Position numbers and translations under genes: made by a program. From Hyperoplus lanceolatus (Eukaryota; Chordata; Actinopteri; Uranoscopiformes; Ammodytidae): a stretch of DNA of 64,000 nt. Below are positions 1-39,000 of this stretch, piece by piece. The stretch is taken from contig CM049398.1 of the NCBI GenBank assembly GCA_026929865.2, positions 14,527,001-14,591,000 of the forward strand. The letters run 5' to 3'. The number at the start of each line of letters is the position of its first letter. Position 1 is the first letter of the stretch. The notes beneath the pieces were generated by a model. The model was not told the DNA's origin. It was given only the letters and a program-made list of their open reading frames with translations, and did not search any database.

Positions 1-742
1 AATGCAACGCTCCCTGGGTAACCCCACCCCTTTTGAATAATAACAGAAGCTACAGTGGCCGTCAAGGACAAGGACAATTCTACATTTTAAACAATGCACC
101 TGATGACATTCCAACTATGACACTTTCAAGATGGCGGCACTAGGCCTTGGTCCAAAATATGCAGAAATATGGACATATATGAGACCCTTTCTAAGGGAAA
201 AAAATATAATTAAAAAAAAATGTTCAGCTATTATGCACTAAATTAAATGTACTTATGGATATTATAATTACTTTCTACAAAATCTGCTAGGAAATAAAAC
301 CCAAAATTCTACACACTGCAGGTGCATTTAAGAGATAGTAAAAACAAAGAAAATACTTCAAGATTCAAAATGAAACTTTAAACATTTAGACATTTAGAAA
401 ATTACGTGACTGACAATATCATATTTTCTATATAGCCTATTGAACTTAATAAGTCTTTCACAGTTTCAAACTAATTTTAAAATATTAGGGGAATCTGTAT
501 TCACAAAACCAAATAGGATGCATTTTGAAGCAATCTTTGCCTACATTAGACATCGTTTAGGCACATCCGTTGTCTGTTCGAACTGAAGTCTCTTTCCACA
601 AATTCCATCCCATTCTTGTAGGCTAAATGGATCTACAACAGCTAGTCAGAAACCAGCCCTAGAAATAATACTTAATCTAGGTGAAATACATTTACACATG
701 ATACACCCCTTGTTTTCCTTAATGTGTGTGTGTGTGTCTAAC
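1..742 (+). other. plch1: Intron of plch1 (3' part), no exon seen
   Basis: No coding exon is recognised here. The stretch is AT-rich and precedes the first plch1 exon in the window. The upstream exons (5'UTR and PH domain) must lie before position 1. Only the last about 30 bases carry readable splice signals, described as a separate entry. Confidence 0.6.
715..742 (+). promoter_or_regulatory. plch1: Putative U12-type (AT-AC) intron branch site and acceptor
   Basis: TTCCTTAAT at 715-723 matches the minor-spliceosome branch consensus TTCCTTAAC at 8 of 9 bases. About 20 bases later comes TCTAAC, ending at 742. If the exon starts at G743, that base completes a Gln codon before Trp-Leu-Lys-Gln, which is the order in vertebrate PLC-eta. 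No AG dinucleotide lies between the branch site and TGG at 744. A normal AG acceptor would have to fall inside codons conserved in the family (after AAG 752 or CAG 755). Phospholipase C genes are among the families known to carry minor-class introns. The 5' splice site is outside the window, so the call rests on the 3' end only. Confidence 0.6.
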
Positions 743-26401
<25,659 letters not shown>

Positions 26402-27540
26402 CTCTGATAATAACCTTAACTGAGATTGAAGTTCAAGGAGTGATAATTGATGATGTTCATTTTCAACAAAAACCAGGAGAGCAAGGAAATAATCAATTGC
26501 CGTTGTTTGCTCCAGTGTTTACAGATCAATTTCCCTTATAACAGATCAATAAATCATATTCTGGGCTATTTCTAGAGAAAGATATCATTTGTACAACATC
26601 ACATATCGTGGTCATGGTTGGATCGCACGGCATGAATTTCTTGTTTTATTTGTCAACTATTCTAAAGAGTATGATCTTATTTGGCTGGCATCGTATTGTC
26701 TATATTCTGCTCATTGTGTCAATGTACTGGGAACTTTGATTCCGTCAAAAAAAGGCTTCTTAGACTGACTGTACAGATACTTGTTATCTCTGTTCCTGTG
26801 ATGTACTGTCCAAACTGTGAACATTGATTATGGCTAGAAAAAGAAATCATCTTAAGCAGTGAGGGAATGTCTTTCTTGTATTGTTTGAATGGGCGATAAA
26901 ATCAAACAGCTACTTCTAATTGATGTAATTTATCTTTTCAAAGATAAAATGTTAGTCTTCCTTCTCTTTTTGGTGGTATTTGTTTATTTGTGTTGTGTGT
27001 AAATATTCCTGTCATTGTTTTTACCAATTCTGACCGTACATTTATGTTCGTGCATGTTACCTGTGGACATGTCAGGCATGACTATGCATCAATTTATAAA
27101 GTAGATGTTGCATTACCCAACATTTGCACAGAACAAGTAGTTGCATTGGATATAACAGAGGACCCAGGCTTGTTCGTATTAGGTGCAATACAATAGATAA
27201 ACTTCCATGTTAAAACTTGTTGCTCTCTATGATTTGTAGAAATTGAAAACATGATTGCAATTTTCAAAGATTTGCATTTGAAATGTTTTTTATTTTTATA
27301 ATTGCTTTGATACAGATTGCAAAAATGATCTCTTGTTGGTTATGATTATTTTTCTTTATACAACTCCATGAGCGGAAAAAAACAAAACGGTTGACAACAA
27401 GGCTGAGGAGGGAAGGGTGACAAATCATCAGATTATTTTATTGTTTCAGTGTTACACCATCTTTTTTTCTTTATATTGTTGCTCATAGGAGGATTGTGAG
27501 CATTTTCCTACCGATGCAATAAAATATCGAAATATTTGAA
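26402..27540 (+). other. plch1: Probable plch1 3' untranslated region
   Basis: Starts after the TAG stop at 26399-26401. AATAAA hexamers occur at 26548-26553 and 27518-27523; either could serve as a polyadenylation signal. No reading frame of note. The exact 3' end cannot be read from the sequence. Confidence 0.55.
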
Positions 27541-28548
27541 TTTGTTTGTATCCTTTTTAATTCAAAATACTAGATAGTAACAGCTAATGAATACATTATG
27601 CAGCTCCAGCTGAAAATCATTTCATTATAAGTCAGCCTCATCTTTCCCCTTATGGCACCTTGAACTTAATGGGATGTAATTGCTTGTGAAATTACTGTGT
27701 AATAGAGCTAACAAATTGCACACCTGTTGCTCTGGTCTTACAATTCCCCATACCATACCATTCATTCCAACCTGCACTGCCAGACTTTGTTAGCTTCATG
27801 GATCAATCGCAGAACAATAATCCATGGAAATTGAATAGAGAATGACACTTACAGTGTGATGAATGCTTGCATGTTTAATCTTAACTTTTATAAGAGTACA
27901 GCAGTCTACACAAACTTTTGACAGACTTATCCTGAGGTACAGTCCCTCAGTTACCTTTGGGTCATTCAAATGATATCATACAGTATTATATATGTAGGAA
28001 ACATGCTGCACACACACGCACGCACATACGCAAGCACGCACACACACACACACACACACCTCTACCTCAAGCTTCATACGCAATAATGACCTGCTATATT
28101 AAATTGTTTTTCCACCATCACTCTGGAGAGGAACAATTTTGGGTTGTTTGCTTCTTGCGTTTGTCTTGTGTCGTCAGTGTTAAATCCTTGCAAAACATTT
28201 TTTTTAAATAAATACTCACATCCACACCTAACAAGTGCGGCGTAGGAGGGGGGTATGTTTAGTTGAGATACCATTTCCAGAGCTAACAACTTAACTTCTG
28301 ACAGGAGCTTTTTAATCAAGAGAAACATGTTTATGTTTTTGTTTCTATTGTCCATTCTTTTTGCAGGCAACTGACATGAAGGTATGATGTTACATCTGAA
28401 CAAATGAACAAGACTTTGGCACCTTGTCCTTTCTTCATTTTAATGCGCTCTATTTTCCGGTTTGATGAAGCATGTTTTCATGTGAATTGTGTTTTACAGC
28501 CTGAAGTTGTTACACTTCTGTTCAATGCTAATTTAAACATTCATGTAA
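27541..28548. other. Intergenic region between plch1 and the V2R cluster
   Basis: AT-rich sequence with an interrupted (CA)n tract at about 28009-28060. No exon recognised; the promoter of the first receptor gene should be in the last few hundred bases but no specific element could be assigned. Confidence 0.5.
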
Positions 28549-31500
28549 CATGTAACTGTAACTGTGTTAAATGTCCAGGATATCTTCATCCATGTCTCGG
28601 TTACTTTGGCTCCTCAGTGGCTCTCCTCAGCCCTGTCCCTGTTGCTTCTAAGTGCAGTGGGGAGAGAGTTGGGGCTGGAGGTGGCTCAGGCCACAGAATG
28701 CTCATGGTTGGGTGCACCAAGCGACAAGAGCCTCTCCCAGGATGGAGATGTAATTATCGGCGGACTCTTTAATCTCTATTACATACCTTCAGCTGTTGAG
28801 CAGGACTTCACCGAGCGGCCTCGTTATGAACCATGCACTGGGTAAAACTTAATTTCAACATGTATTGTTTTGTTGAATGTATGGTACTTACAATGCCAGC
28901 ACATTAACTGTGTTTTCATGCTTAACTGCTTTTGTTGAAATACATCTACATATATAATTTAATTCTACTAAATGTTGACACTAGAAGATTATGCAATGTT
29001 TATAGCTCTCACAATGTTTCATTATAGTTATATTCTAAATAAATATGTTGTATATTTAGCATAATTATTTCAACAGATTTTGCAGTAAAACATTTACTTA
29101 TGGGTATAAGTACACATTTGTGGACATTTGTTGTTTGTATATTTATGTCCATGATGATGATTATTATTTATTTTTTATATGTTCATGATTGATATTTGTT
29201 TTATTTATTCATTACTCCTTTCATCTCCTGTGGTCTCAGTTTAGATCTAACTACGTTAAAATATTTGTATGCTATGGCATTTGCGGTGGAGGAAATCAAT
29301 CGTAACAGCACCCTGCTACCAGGAGTGAAGCTGGGCTACCGTATATTTGATGGCTGTGCCCGATACCCCTGGGCTCTGCAAGCTGGGCTGTTGTTGGTCG
29401 GAGGAGGCACACACCGCTGCAGCTTACCAGCCTCTACACCTCGTTCTGAAGCTTATGAACAACCCGGAGAGACAACAGGTGTGGCATGATATAATTTAGT
29501 AATGAGTTGACATTTGCTGTTTTCATGATGACAAATACAATTGATTATATCAAATACATAGGATTGTTCTGTTTTGATGTAAGTTGAATTATGTTATCAG
29601 CAGGTGGTAAGCCTGTGCCTCTGCTCATTGGTGCTGGCTCATCTACAACAGCAATGATGTTATCCAGGATCCTCGGCCCTCTGTCTGTGCCAATTGTGAG
29701 TTTAGAAAGTTTTGTGAGTGGGCTTTTCTCAAAGAGGCAATAAAAGGCTGATCCGATTTCTAAAACCTTTTATTGAAAAATAAAATTACTTTATTGCTGA
29801 ACAGCAGTGTCAAAATAAAATCTAAGTTTTTTTTTACTCAGATCAGTTACATGGCCAGCTGCCCCTGTCTCAGTGACAGGCCCAAATTTCCTAACTTCTT
29901 CAGAACAATCCCCAGCGATATTTACCAAGCAAGGGCCATGGCACATCTAGCCATACGCTTCGGCTGGAGTTGGACTGGAGCAGTGGTAGTAAATAATGAG
30001 TATGGTCAACTGGCGGTACAGGTGAATGTTTTTGCTGTTTACTGTTAATTGCCTAAAAAGTGTCTAATGAATCTCCTTTATTTGTACAAGAAGATAAAAT
30101 ACAGGTATATGTATGAAAATAATTATTGTTTTTATCTTCATATTTCAGGAATTTCAAAAAGAAATTCAGGGGAAAGGGGTGTGTTTGGAATTCATAGAGA
30201 CTTTTCATAGAGAAACTATTGAGAGTGATGCCAGACGTGTTGCACAGACAATTCAAGGTTCCACTGCGAGGGTGATTCTGATCTTTGCCTGGTACAAGGA
30301 TGTACAGAAAATATTTCTGGAACTGGTCAAGATAAATGTGAGAAAAATTACATGGACATTTGTATAGACTACTGGGTTCATCATTTATGAATCAAATCAA
30401 AATGTCTGCCATTTTTCTTTTTGTGATTTAATTTCTCTGAAATTTTCTCTTACTGAAGGTGACTGACAGACAATATTTGGCAAGTGAGGCTTGGAGCACC
30501 AGTGATGATCTTCTCCAAGATCCTTCAATCTCTAGGGTTGCAAGTGGTGTTCTTGGTGTGGCCATCCGAAGTTCAACCATACCTGGATTCGAAAATTATC
30601 TCAGAAGTTTGAACCCAATTCATCGTCCTGACGATACGTTTTTGGAAGAGTTCTGGGAAAATGAGTTTGGATGCAGTCCTAGAGCTGCGCATGCAACAGC
30701 TCTCTCTTCATATTTCTCTTCACCCCTCAAATCAAGGTCTGACTATCCGTCAAATGTTTCCACTTCGCCTCCTGCCAAAGGGTCTCTTCAGAAAGCTTTT
30801 CTTCCACCCTGCAGTGGGACAGAGTCCCTGGAGCGAGCGAAGCATCCCTTTACTGACACCTCCCAGCTAAGGGTGGCATATAATGTCTACCTTGCTGTTT
30901 ACGCTGCCGCCCATGCCTTGCACAGCCTTCTCTCCTGCCCCGATAGAGGCAACTCTGTTGGGGAATGTACCTCTCCAGAAAACATCAAACCCTTTACGGT
31001 AAATGTGACTATCCTATCAGCAAATGTGATTGTTCTTAAAGTTTTGATGAACTGAATATTATTGATGCTGATTTTTCAAAATTTCAATAGCTTCAATATA
31101 ATTTGGTGCTTTCAGCTATTGCAGCACCTGAACAAAGTGAACATCTCCACACCACAAGGGGAAATGTTTAATTTCAGAGGTGCAGACATTCCAGCAAAGT
31201 ACGACCTTGTCAACTGGCAGAACAGCCCTGAGGGACCACTCAAACTTGTCTTGATCGGTCGGGTGGACGGGTTTGACCTCCACCTGAATGAGTCAGCTAT
31301 TCAGTGGAGCACGGGATCCAATCAGGTAGTCGTCCGATCATCAAGTTGTATCAAGGCTACACACAAATTTGCTGTTGAAATGAATAACTTATCATTCTAT
31401 TCAAGATTATGCCTTTTAGGGTATTGCATGGCTTTCTATTCAGGTGCCTGTTTCAGTGTGCAGTGAGAGCTGTCCTCCAGGCACCCGAAAGGCCAACAGG

Positions 31501-32800
31501 AAAAGGGATTGCTGCTTTGACTGTGTCCCATGTGCTAAAGGGGAGATGAGCAACAAAACTGGTAAAGAAAACCTGAAACTCGTGCATCGCAACCTTAATT
31601 TTCCCTGTGTTTGATTTTCCTTCCTTCTCTCCTCTTGTTTCCTCTGCTAGGTTCCCTTCACTGTGAGCGTTGTCTATCTGAGTTCTGGTCCAATGCTAAC
31701 CAAACTGCCTGCATCCCTCGCCAGCTGGACTTCCTTTCCTTCAATGAAACCTTGGGCATCACCCTGACAACCGCAGCTTTGTCAGGTGCCACCCTGACAA
31801 CAGCTGTGTTTGTGGTGTTTCTTTACAATCGTGGAACACCCATGGTAGGAGCCACAGTAATGCAACAGAGAGTTTCTTGTATGCGTTTAAAATAATTTCA
31901 CATTTTTATTCCTTACGTTGTCTATAGAAATGTAGTATTGTTTAAATGGCCACTTCTTTTTCTGTTCATCTGATTCACTTGAAGGTGCGAGCTAACAATT
32001 CAGAGCTGAGCTTCCTGCTTCTACTATCGCTGAAGCTCTGCTTCCTGTGCTCACTGGTGTTCATCGGTCGCCCTGCCGTCTGGTCCTGTCAGTTCCAGCA
32101 GGCAGCTTTTGGCATCAGCTTTGTACTTTGTGTTTCTTGCCTCCTTGTTAAAACTCTAGTAGTTCTTGCTGTTTTCCGCTCAGCTCGGCCTGGTGCTAAA
32201 GCCTTGGTGAAGTGGTTTGGTCCCAGCCAACAGAGAGGAAGTGTCTGCCTATTCACCTGTATTCAGGTATGAATATTTCTATAAATGATGAGAACATTTT
32301 ATAATACTGTATATGAGCAGCTAGACATGATATTAAATAATTAACAGTGAAATATGTTTTATGCACTTTTCCTACAGGTTATCATCTGTGCCCTATGGCT
32401 GTCACTCAGCCCCCCAGTGCCCCAACGCGATCTGGGTTTCCAAGGGTCAAAGGTCACCCTGGAGTGTGCCATGACCTCTGTGGTGGGCTTCTCTCTGGTT
32501 CTGGGTTACATTGGCCTGCTGGCCTGCACCTGCCTCCTCTTGGCTTTTCTCGCTCGGAAACTCCCTGACAACTTCAATGAGGCCAAACTGATCACCTTCA
32601 GCATGTTGATATTCTGTGCTGTCTGGGTAGCTTTTGTTCCTGCTTATGTTAGCTCTCCTGGGAAGTATGTTGTTGCTGTGGAAATATTTGCAATCCTGGC
32701 CTCAAGCTATGGTTTACTGTTCTGTATTTTCGCCCCTAAATGTTTCATCATTCTGTTGAGGCCTGAGAAAAACACCAAGAAACACCTGATGGCCAGGTAG
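28549..32800 (+). CDS. V2R-1: vomeronasal type-2 (OlfC) class C receptor, 11 exons, start codon problem
   Basis: Putative amino-acid odorant receptor of olfactory neurons. Exons: about 28549-28841, 29240-29478, 29604-29695, 29842-30021, 30149-30337, 30459-30998, 31116-31325, 31444-31561, 31651-31844, 31985-32266, 32378-32800. Order: hydrophobic leader and [13 protein letters not shown], Venus-flytrap ligand domain ([45 protein letters not shown]), cysteine-rich linker ([22 protein letters not shown]), seven helices, C-terminal [10 protein letters not shown]. Phases agree from exon 1 to the stop. Odd points: the leader frame has no ATG back to the stop at 28546; the ATG at 28592, aligned with the start of V2R-2, is out of frame. 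The linker exon is 118 nt instead of 124, losing two codons at RKGEPLCC. It is either a pseudogene at its 5' end or uses an upstream exon I cannot see. Confidence 0.85.
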
Positions 32801-32812
32801 TTTTTTACTGGC

Positions 32813-33258
32813 TTAAAGGCCTACTTCACTGGTTTGAATATGAAGGTGTATTGAATTCTGAGATCCTATGTAGTATAAATGTGCAATTTTTTTTAAAAAT
32901 CGGTTCATCGTATCCTGAGAAAAGGCAGAAAGAGTGTTTTTTTAACCCTATATTTCTCTTTCTCGTGATATCACAGAAAGAGAAATATAGGGTTAAAAAA
33001 AAACTTACTTTGTAAATATTACTGTGATGTCTTTTACTGTGACATCACAGTAATATTTACAAAGTACGTTTTTTTTAACCCTATATTTCTCTTTCTGTGA
33101 TGTCACGAGAAAGAGAAATATAGGGTTTAAAAAAACACTCTTTCTGCCTTTTCTCAGGCTAGGATGAACCGATTTTAATTTTTTTTGCACATTTATACTA
33201 CATAGAATCTCAGAATTCAATACACCTTCATATTCAAACCGGTGAAGTAGGCCTTTAA
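32813..33258. mobile_element. Foldback/MITE-like near-perfect palindrome with TTAA ends
   Basis: The 446-base segment begins TTAAAGGCCTACTTCACTGG and ends with the near-exact reverse complement (GTAGGCCTTTAA). The two ~210-base arms match almost throughout, and each arm contains a smaller palindrome built from AACCCTATATTTCTCTTTCT and its complement. TTAA at both outer edges would fit a TTAA target duplication. It starts 12 bases after the stop codon of V2R-1 and so probably lies in its 3'UTR. Confidence 0.85.
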
Positions 33259-36032
33259 ATGTGAACATGTTACTCTTCATCATATTTGTCCTTGCCCCAG
33301 CCAACTATCATGTTTTCATGTGTATGTGTCATTTTAATTCCTTTCATCTTAAAACTACTGGTAGTTGAAGTATTTATCTGTATAAAGTGTACAAATGGCT
33401 TGCAGCCACACATAGTTCTAACAAGAATTTATGTTTAGAAATCATAAATGTAAAAATATTCATTAACCATTAAAGACAAATACACATTTAAATGACATGC
33501 TGCCTACTACAAATGTAATGTTTTCCTTTTCTATGTTTTGATTAAATACTATCTATATATCTGAACTTACTCTCCGTCAATTTCTCAAAGAACAGAATAT
33601 TACAATAATAATAACATTACCAGTAACAATAATTTTTACCTGCATCAGTAGGAAAATGCTAATTCTAAGGACAGACAGGATCAGAAGACAGAAATGTATC
33701 TAAAAGATGAAACATTATTATTAAGCTTTATTGTGGTACTTTTATTATTAGTACATCACTCATCAACAAGGTGTTTCAAATGTTTATACATTTAGAGACA
33801 AAAGCGATAGTGAAATATAAAAAAATAAAACACCAAAGTTAACACAAAAAAAAATGCCAAAGTAAGTGTTGATAAGTCAATACTTGTTACCCTGTACACT
33901 GACAAGATAAATATTGTTTTGTTTGAATTGCACTGTATATTCACTGTACTGAATAAGGACCACTAGATGGAAGCATTATACCATTCAATGGCGCTCTAAT
34001 TTTTCTATTCTCATTCGTCAACAAGGTTTCTTCACTGTTGGACTTTCATGTGCATCTATAATCGGCTTGTGCAGCTGAACAAAACCTTGTTAATTTCCTA
34101 CTGTTAATTGAACTATGTGCTCTAATAGTAGTATACAATTTCTTCTCTATTGTTCATATACACTAACCCTAGCACGCTGCAAGATAATCTACTCTGTTGC
34201 TTAATATTTAGATCTGTGCTATCGTAATGTCAATTATTTATGAATAAGGCAAAATGTGCCCTTGTGTTAAAATGAAACAATTTATGCACTGCATTGTCAA
34301 TCAGAAAATAAAATGGATCAAGTGATTACTTAGAACTGAGAAGGACAGGTAATTGCAACTTTATATAATGTAGTTGAGCAACAAACACATTGTGCAAATA
34401 TATATTATAAATATATATATAATTTATAATTTATATATATATAATATATTTAAATATTTTCCTTTCTAATGTATATGTTAAACCCACAAAAATAAATAAA
34501 TAAAATGACTTAAAGCAGCCTTCCTGGGCCTTCTGGATCTTCTACAGTTTCAATGGCCTGCCCTAATGTTTTTTTTTCTTGCAAATGTTACTGCTGACTG
34601 ATGATTTTTACACTTTTGTGAACTCGCAACCAGCATGTCTGTTGTGTATTCATCTCACTGTTTCATGCCATCTTCTAGGAATCGTTTCAAATGAATATCT
34701 AACATCACTTTTTAATTTAAAGTATATCATGATCATCCGTGCAACAGGTGCTGACCTCTCCTTTGAGCCTCAAAACAAGTACATCTTTTCACCTGCTCCC
34801 CTTGACTACCAGTGTTTGAACTTAGCTAACCTGGATGAGCTAACTTTATTTATAGGCCTACATATCACAAATGCATTTACTGTATATATCACAAATGAGG
34901 CAAAGAGCTGACATTTGAAAATGTTTAACTACACCTTTAATGATGATAGTGTCCGGCTATGATCAGCAAAACCTTGTAAAACAAAAGTCAACATGCACAT
35001 ATTTTTATTTTCCACCCTCGGTGCCACCTCTCTGATGGCGTGTAACGGTTAATTGCTCGTAAAATGAACAATGATGGAGGTGCTGAGTTCTACACCTGCG
35101 ACTCATCAGTGCTCCCCCGCTTAGCCTGCTGAACTCATTTTGATGTAACTCAATGATTATGAGAATGACTTGATTATTTACAGCATACAAATTATGTTAA
35201 CTCACTTCTGATTGGTCCATGCCTCAACCAGCATCCTTGGCTGTTGTCTCATGCCAGGAAACCTGCTGCACTGAAGGCCCGCAACAGGGCCTTGAAAGTA
35301 AAAAAAGGACACATGTCATGTAAATATCACACTATGGACATTTTCATTGAAAATAATGTTCCTCGCTGGTGACTTCTTGGTTGATCCCTGGCCCTGCTCT
35401 ACTTTATTTTGAGGAATGCAACACATTTTCTTTTTGATTTTCTCCAATATTATGAACAATTTTGTGCAACAAACTTACATTTTTATTTTTAAAGATGTTC
35501 TAAAAGGTCTTAATACTGAAACAACATTGTGGTTGGGAAGCCAAAAAGGGCCTTGGTGTTTAAGGTGTGGCCCTATTTTTTGTGAGTCACTGTGCATTCA
35601 TTTATTAAGATGAATATCTAACTCTATTGGGACACTTTATGTAAACACTTCTGCTTCTGTATCCCATAGCAGCCTTAATATTGTTTTGCCCTCACATGTG
35701 ATTTGGTGCAGTGTCATCCTTGTAACTATTATTCCAACATGGGCTATTATAGCCATTATAAATACTCAGAAAAACATTAATGTTGTGCAGAGCAGGAGGG
35801 TGTGTGTGTGTGTGTTTGTGCCTCTTTTTAGATATCTGTATTTTGTCATCAAAATGGTTTTGCTTTACAGGCTGAAGTATTAACTTTCTCTTGGATGTCA
35901 TTGAAACTGACCATTTCATTTCAAGAGCAGATAACACTTTTTTTGCACCCTTTATTGATGTTTGTTGTGCCAATGTTGTGAAGTAATTTGAGTAAATTGT
36001 ACATATTTTAAGTGTCCAGAACAGCTCAGTCC
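33259..36032. other. Intergenic region between V2R-1 and V2R-2
   Basis: AT-rich, with an (AT)n-like stretch near 34395-34455. No exon, RNA gene or transposon end could be recognised. Confidence 0.5.
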
Positions 36033-39000
36033 ATGTCTTGGTTCTCTGTGCTCTTCACTCTGTGGCCCTCCTTCAGCCCATGCCTGCTTCTTGTGGGGCT
36101 TGTGGGCAGACAGCTGGGGCTCAGAGTGGGGCTGCAGCCGGTTCAGACGGTGACTTGTTCTCAGTGGGATACGCCCGGCAACCAGGGTCTGTTCCAGGAG
36201 GGAGACGTGGTAATCGGTGGGCTTTTTAATCTTCATTACAGCCCTCCAGCTAATGACCACGACTTCACTCAGTTGCCACACTACAAACCTTGCACTGGGT
36301 AATACAACTCTGAACTGTGATGTTTAACTGTGAATACTGTTTAAGGCATGTCTTACAAACTGCATTATGAACTGTTTCTCTTCTAATCTAGAGGCAATTA
36401 ACTATTTGTGTTTCTTTATACATCAACATGTTATTTTATATTTGCCTTTCCAAAGATGACACATTATGATTACCCGTACAGTTTACAGATTGGTAACTTC
36501 GAAATTTTTACTAATAATTATCTTGTTCCTTCTCATCCAGTTTGGAAGATCTTCCATTACAGTACATATATGCTATGGTGTTTGCGCTGGAGGAAATCAA
36601 TCATAGTACAACCTTGCTACCAGGTGTGAAGCTGGGTTACCATATTCGTGATAGCTGTGCCCAACACCCTTGGGTTATGCAGGCAGCACTGTCACTGGTT
36701 GGAGGAGACAGCACCAGCTGTAATTCAGCAGCCCTGCCAGGCTATTCTGCTCAGTATGAAGAGGAACTTGGAGAAAGGAGAGGTACAATATTGAGTTTTG
36801 CAATGCATGATGTGCAAAGTGATGTAATTCAATCTCTTATATCAAATACTATGACTAAATAAACACTGAAATATTGTTTTAAACATGACCATGATGTATT
36901 TTTATCTAACAAATTACTTTGATTTATTGTATTGTATACTTTCATCAGATTATCAGGCTGTTCCTTTGATTATTGGTGGTGCTTCATCTAAAGCAGCCCA
37001 GATACTCTCCAGAATCCTGGGGCCCCTCTCTGTACCTTTAGTGAGTTCCATTTAAATCCTAAGATTTCTTGGTTCTTGGTTCATAAATTACACATCACGT
37101 GTTTCTAACCTTTTTTCTCTTCACTTGCTTTCTTACTTGAAGCATAAGGTTGTTTTTCTGTCCTCAGATAAAAAAAATAACCTGTTCACTGTAAACTACA
37201 GCACACTGCAAAATATAACCCCTGAGTGAAAATGAGATTACATTTTTTTTAATGTGTATGAGATTTCAAAATAACTGTGTTTTCACAATATCTATGTCTG
37301 CATGTGTTTTTTTGTTGTCTTTTAGATGAGCTACACAGCTAGCTGCCCATGTCTAAGTGATAGGCGCCAATACCCTAACTTCTTCAGAACCATGCCCAGC
37401 GATATTTACCAGGCTCGGGCCATTGCCCAGCTTGCAATACGTTTCAGTTGGACCTGGATCGGAGCAGTGGTAGCAAACAACGACTACGGCCAAATAGCAG
37501 TAAAGGTGTTAGCATCTTGTTGTTACACTTGTTGTTGGAGAAATGTTATGGTGTTGAAACACAATCTACACAAAATTTACAACATTTTAATGCATTTCAT
37601 TAATCTCATCTTTTTGCTCCTTTAAATGTTAGGTTTTTCAGGAGGAGACTCAGGGGTCAGAGGTGTGCCTGGCATTTGTGGAGACTCTCCAAAGGGAAAA
37701 CATTGTAAGTGATGCCAGAAGAGCAGCACGCACAATTCAGGCCTCGACTGCGAGGGTGATTCTGATCTTCACCTGGTATACAGATGTGAGGGAACTGTTC
37801 CTGCAGCTAGCCAAGATAAATGTGAGTAATTGAAATCAAATTGTATGATACATGTTTTACATAATAAAATTACTGATCTAATTTCAGAAACATAATAACT
37901 TTTTTAATGATCTTTTGTTTGTGTTGTGTTCACTAGGTGACTGACAGACAGTTTCTGGCCAGTGAGGCTTGGAGCACCAGTGCTGATCTACTCCAGGACC
38001 CTGTCACAAGACAAGTTGCAAGTGGTGTTCTTGGTGTCGCCATTAGAAGTTCAGCAATACCCGGATTTGAAAATTATCTCACAAGTTTGAACCCAATTGA
38101 TCGTACTGACGACGTGTTCTTGAGAGAATTCTGGGAAAATGAGTTCGGTTGTAGTCCTGTGGCAGCATCTCATGCTAACACGCTGATTCAAAAGGCCTTT
38201 CTACCACCCTGCAGTGGAACAGAGTCACTGAAAGGAATGCATAATCCCTTTACTGATATCACCCAGCTAAGGGTGACATATAATGTCTACCTCGCTGTTT
38301 ACGCTGCCGCCCACGCACTTCACAGCCTTCTCTCCTGCCCTGATACAAACAGCTCTACTAGGAGCAACAGCTCCTCCTGCTCCTTTCCAAAACAAATCCA
38401 ACCTGTAGAGGTTAACAACATTTATATTTCAATGTGTCTGATATGCATTTTAGAAGTTAATAACCTATCTTTGTAGATTTGTTGGAAATATTTTTATATA
38501 TTTTTATTTGGGACAATAAGTAGTTGCAATTGTCACATACAACAATGGATGGGAACTGTTTATCGACTTTGAGTAAAATAATTACTATTTCAACATTTCG
38601 ATGCTTTCAGATGTCACGACACCTGAACAACGTAAATTTCACCACACCACAAGGGGAAATGTTTTATTTCAGAGGTGCGGACATTCCAGCAAAGTACGAC
38701 CTTGTCAACTGGCAGAACAGCCCTGAGGGACCACTCAAACTTGTCTTGATCGGTCGGGTGGACGGGTTTGACCTCCACCTGAATGAGTCAGCTATTCAGT
38801 GGAGCACGGGATCCAATCAGGTGGTTAAAAAGGAATAATCCAATACCAAATACCCAATCATCAATTTAATTAAATACATATGTAATGTGTTTCACAAAAC
38901 ATAGAGAACTTGGTTTTGCTTTTTGTTAAGGTGCCTGTTTCAGTGTGCAGTGAGAACTGTCCTCCAGGCACCCGAAAGGCCAACAGGAAAGGGGAGCCTC

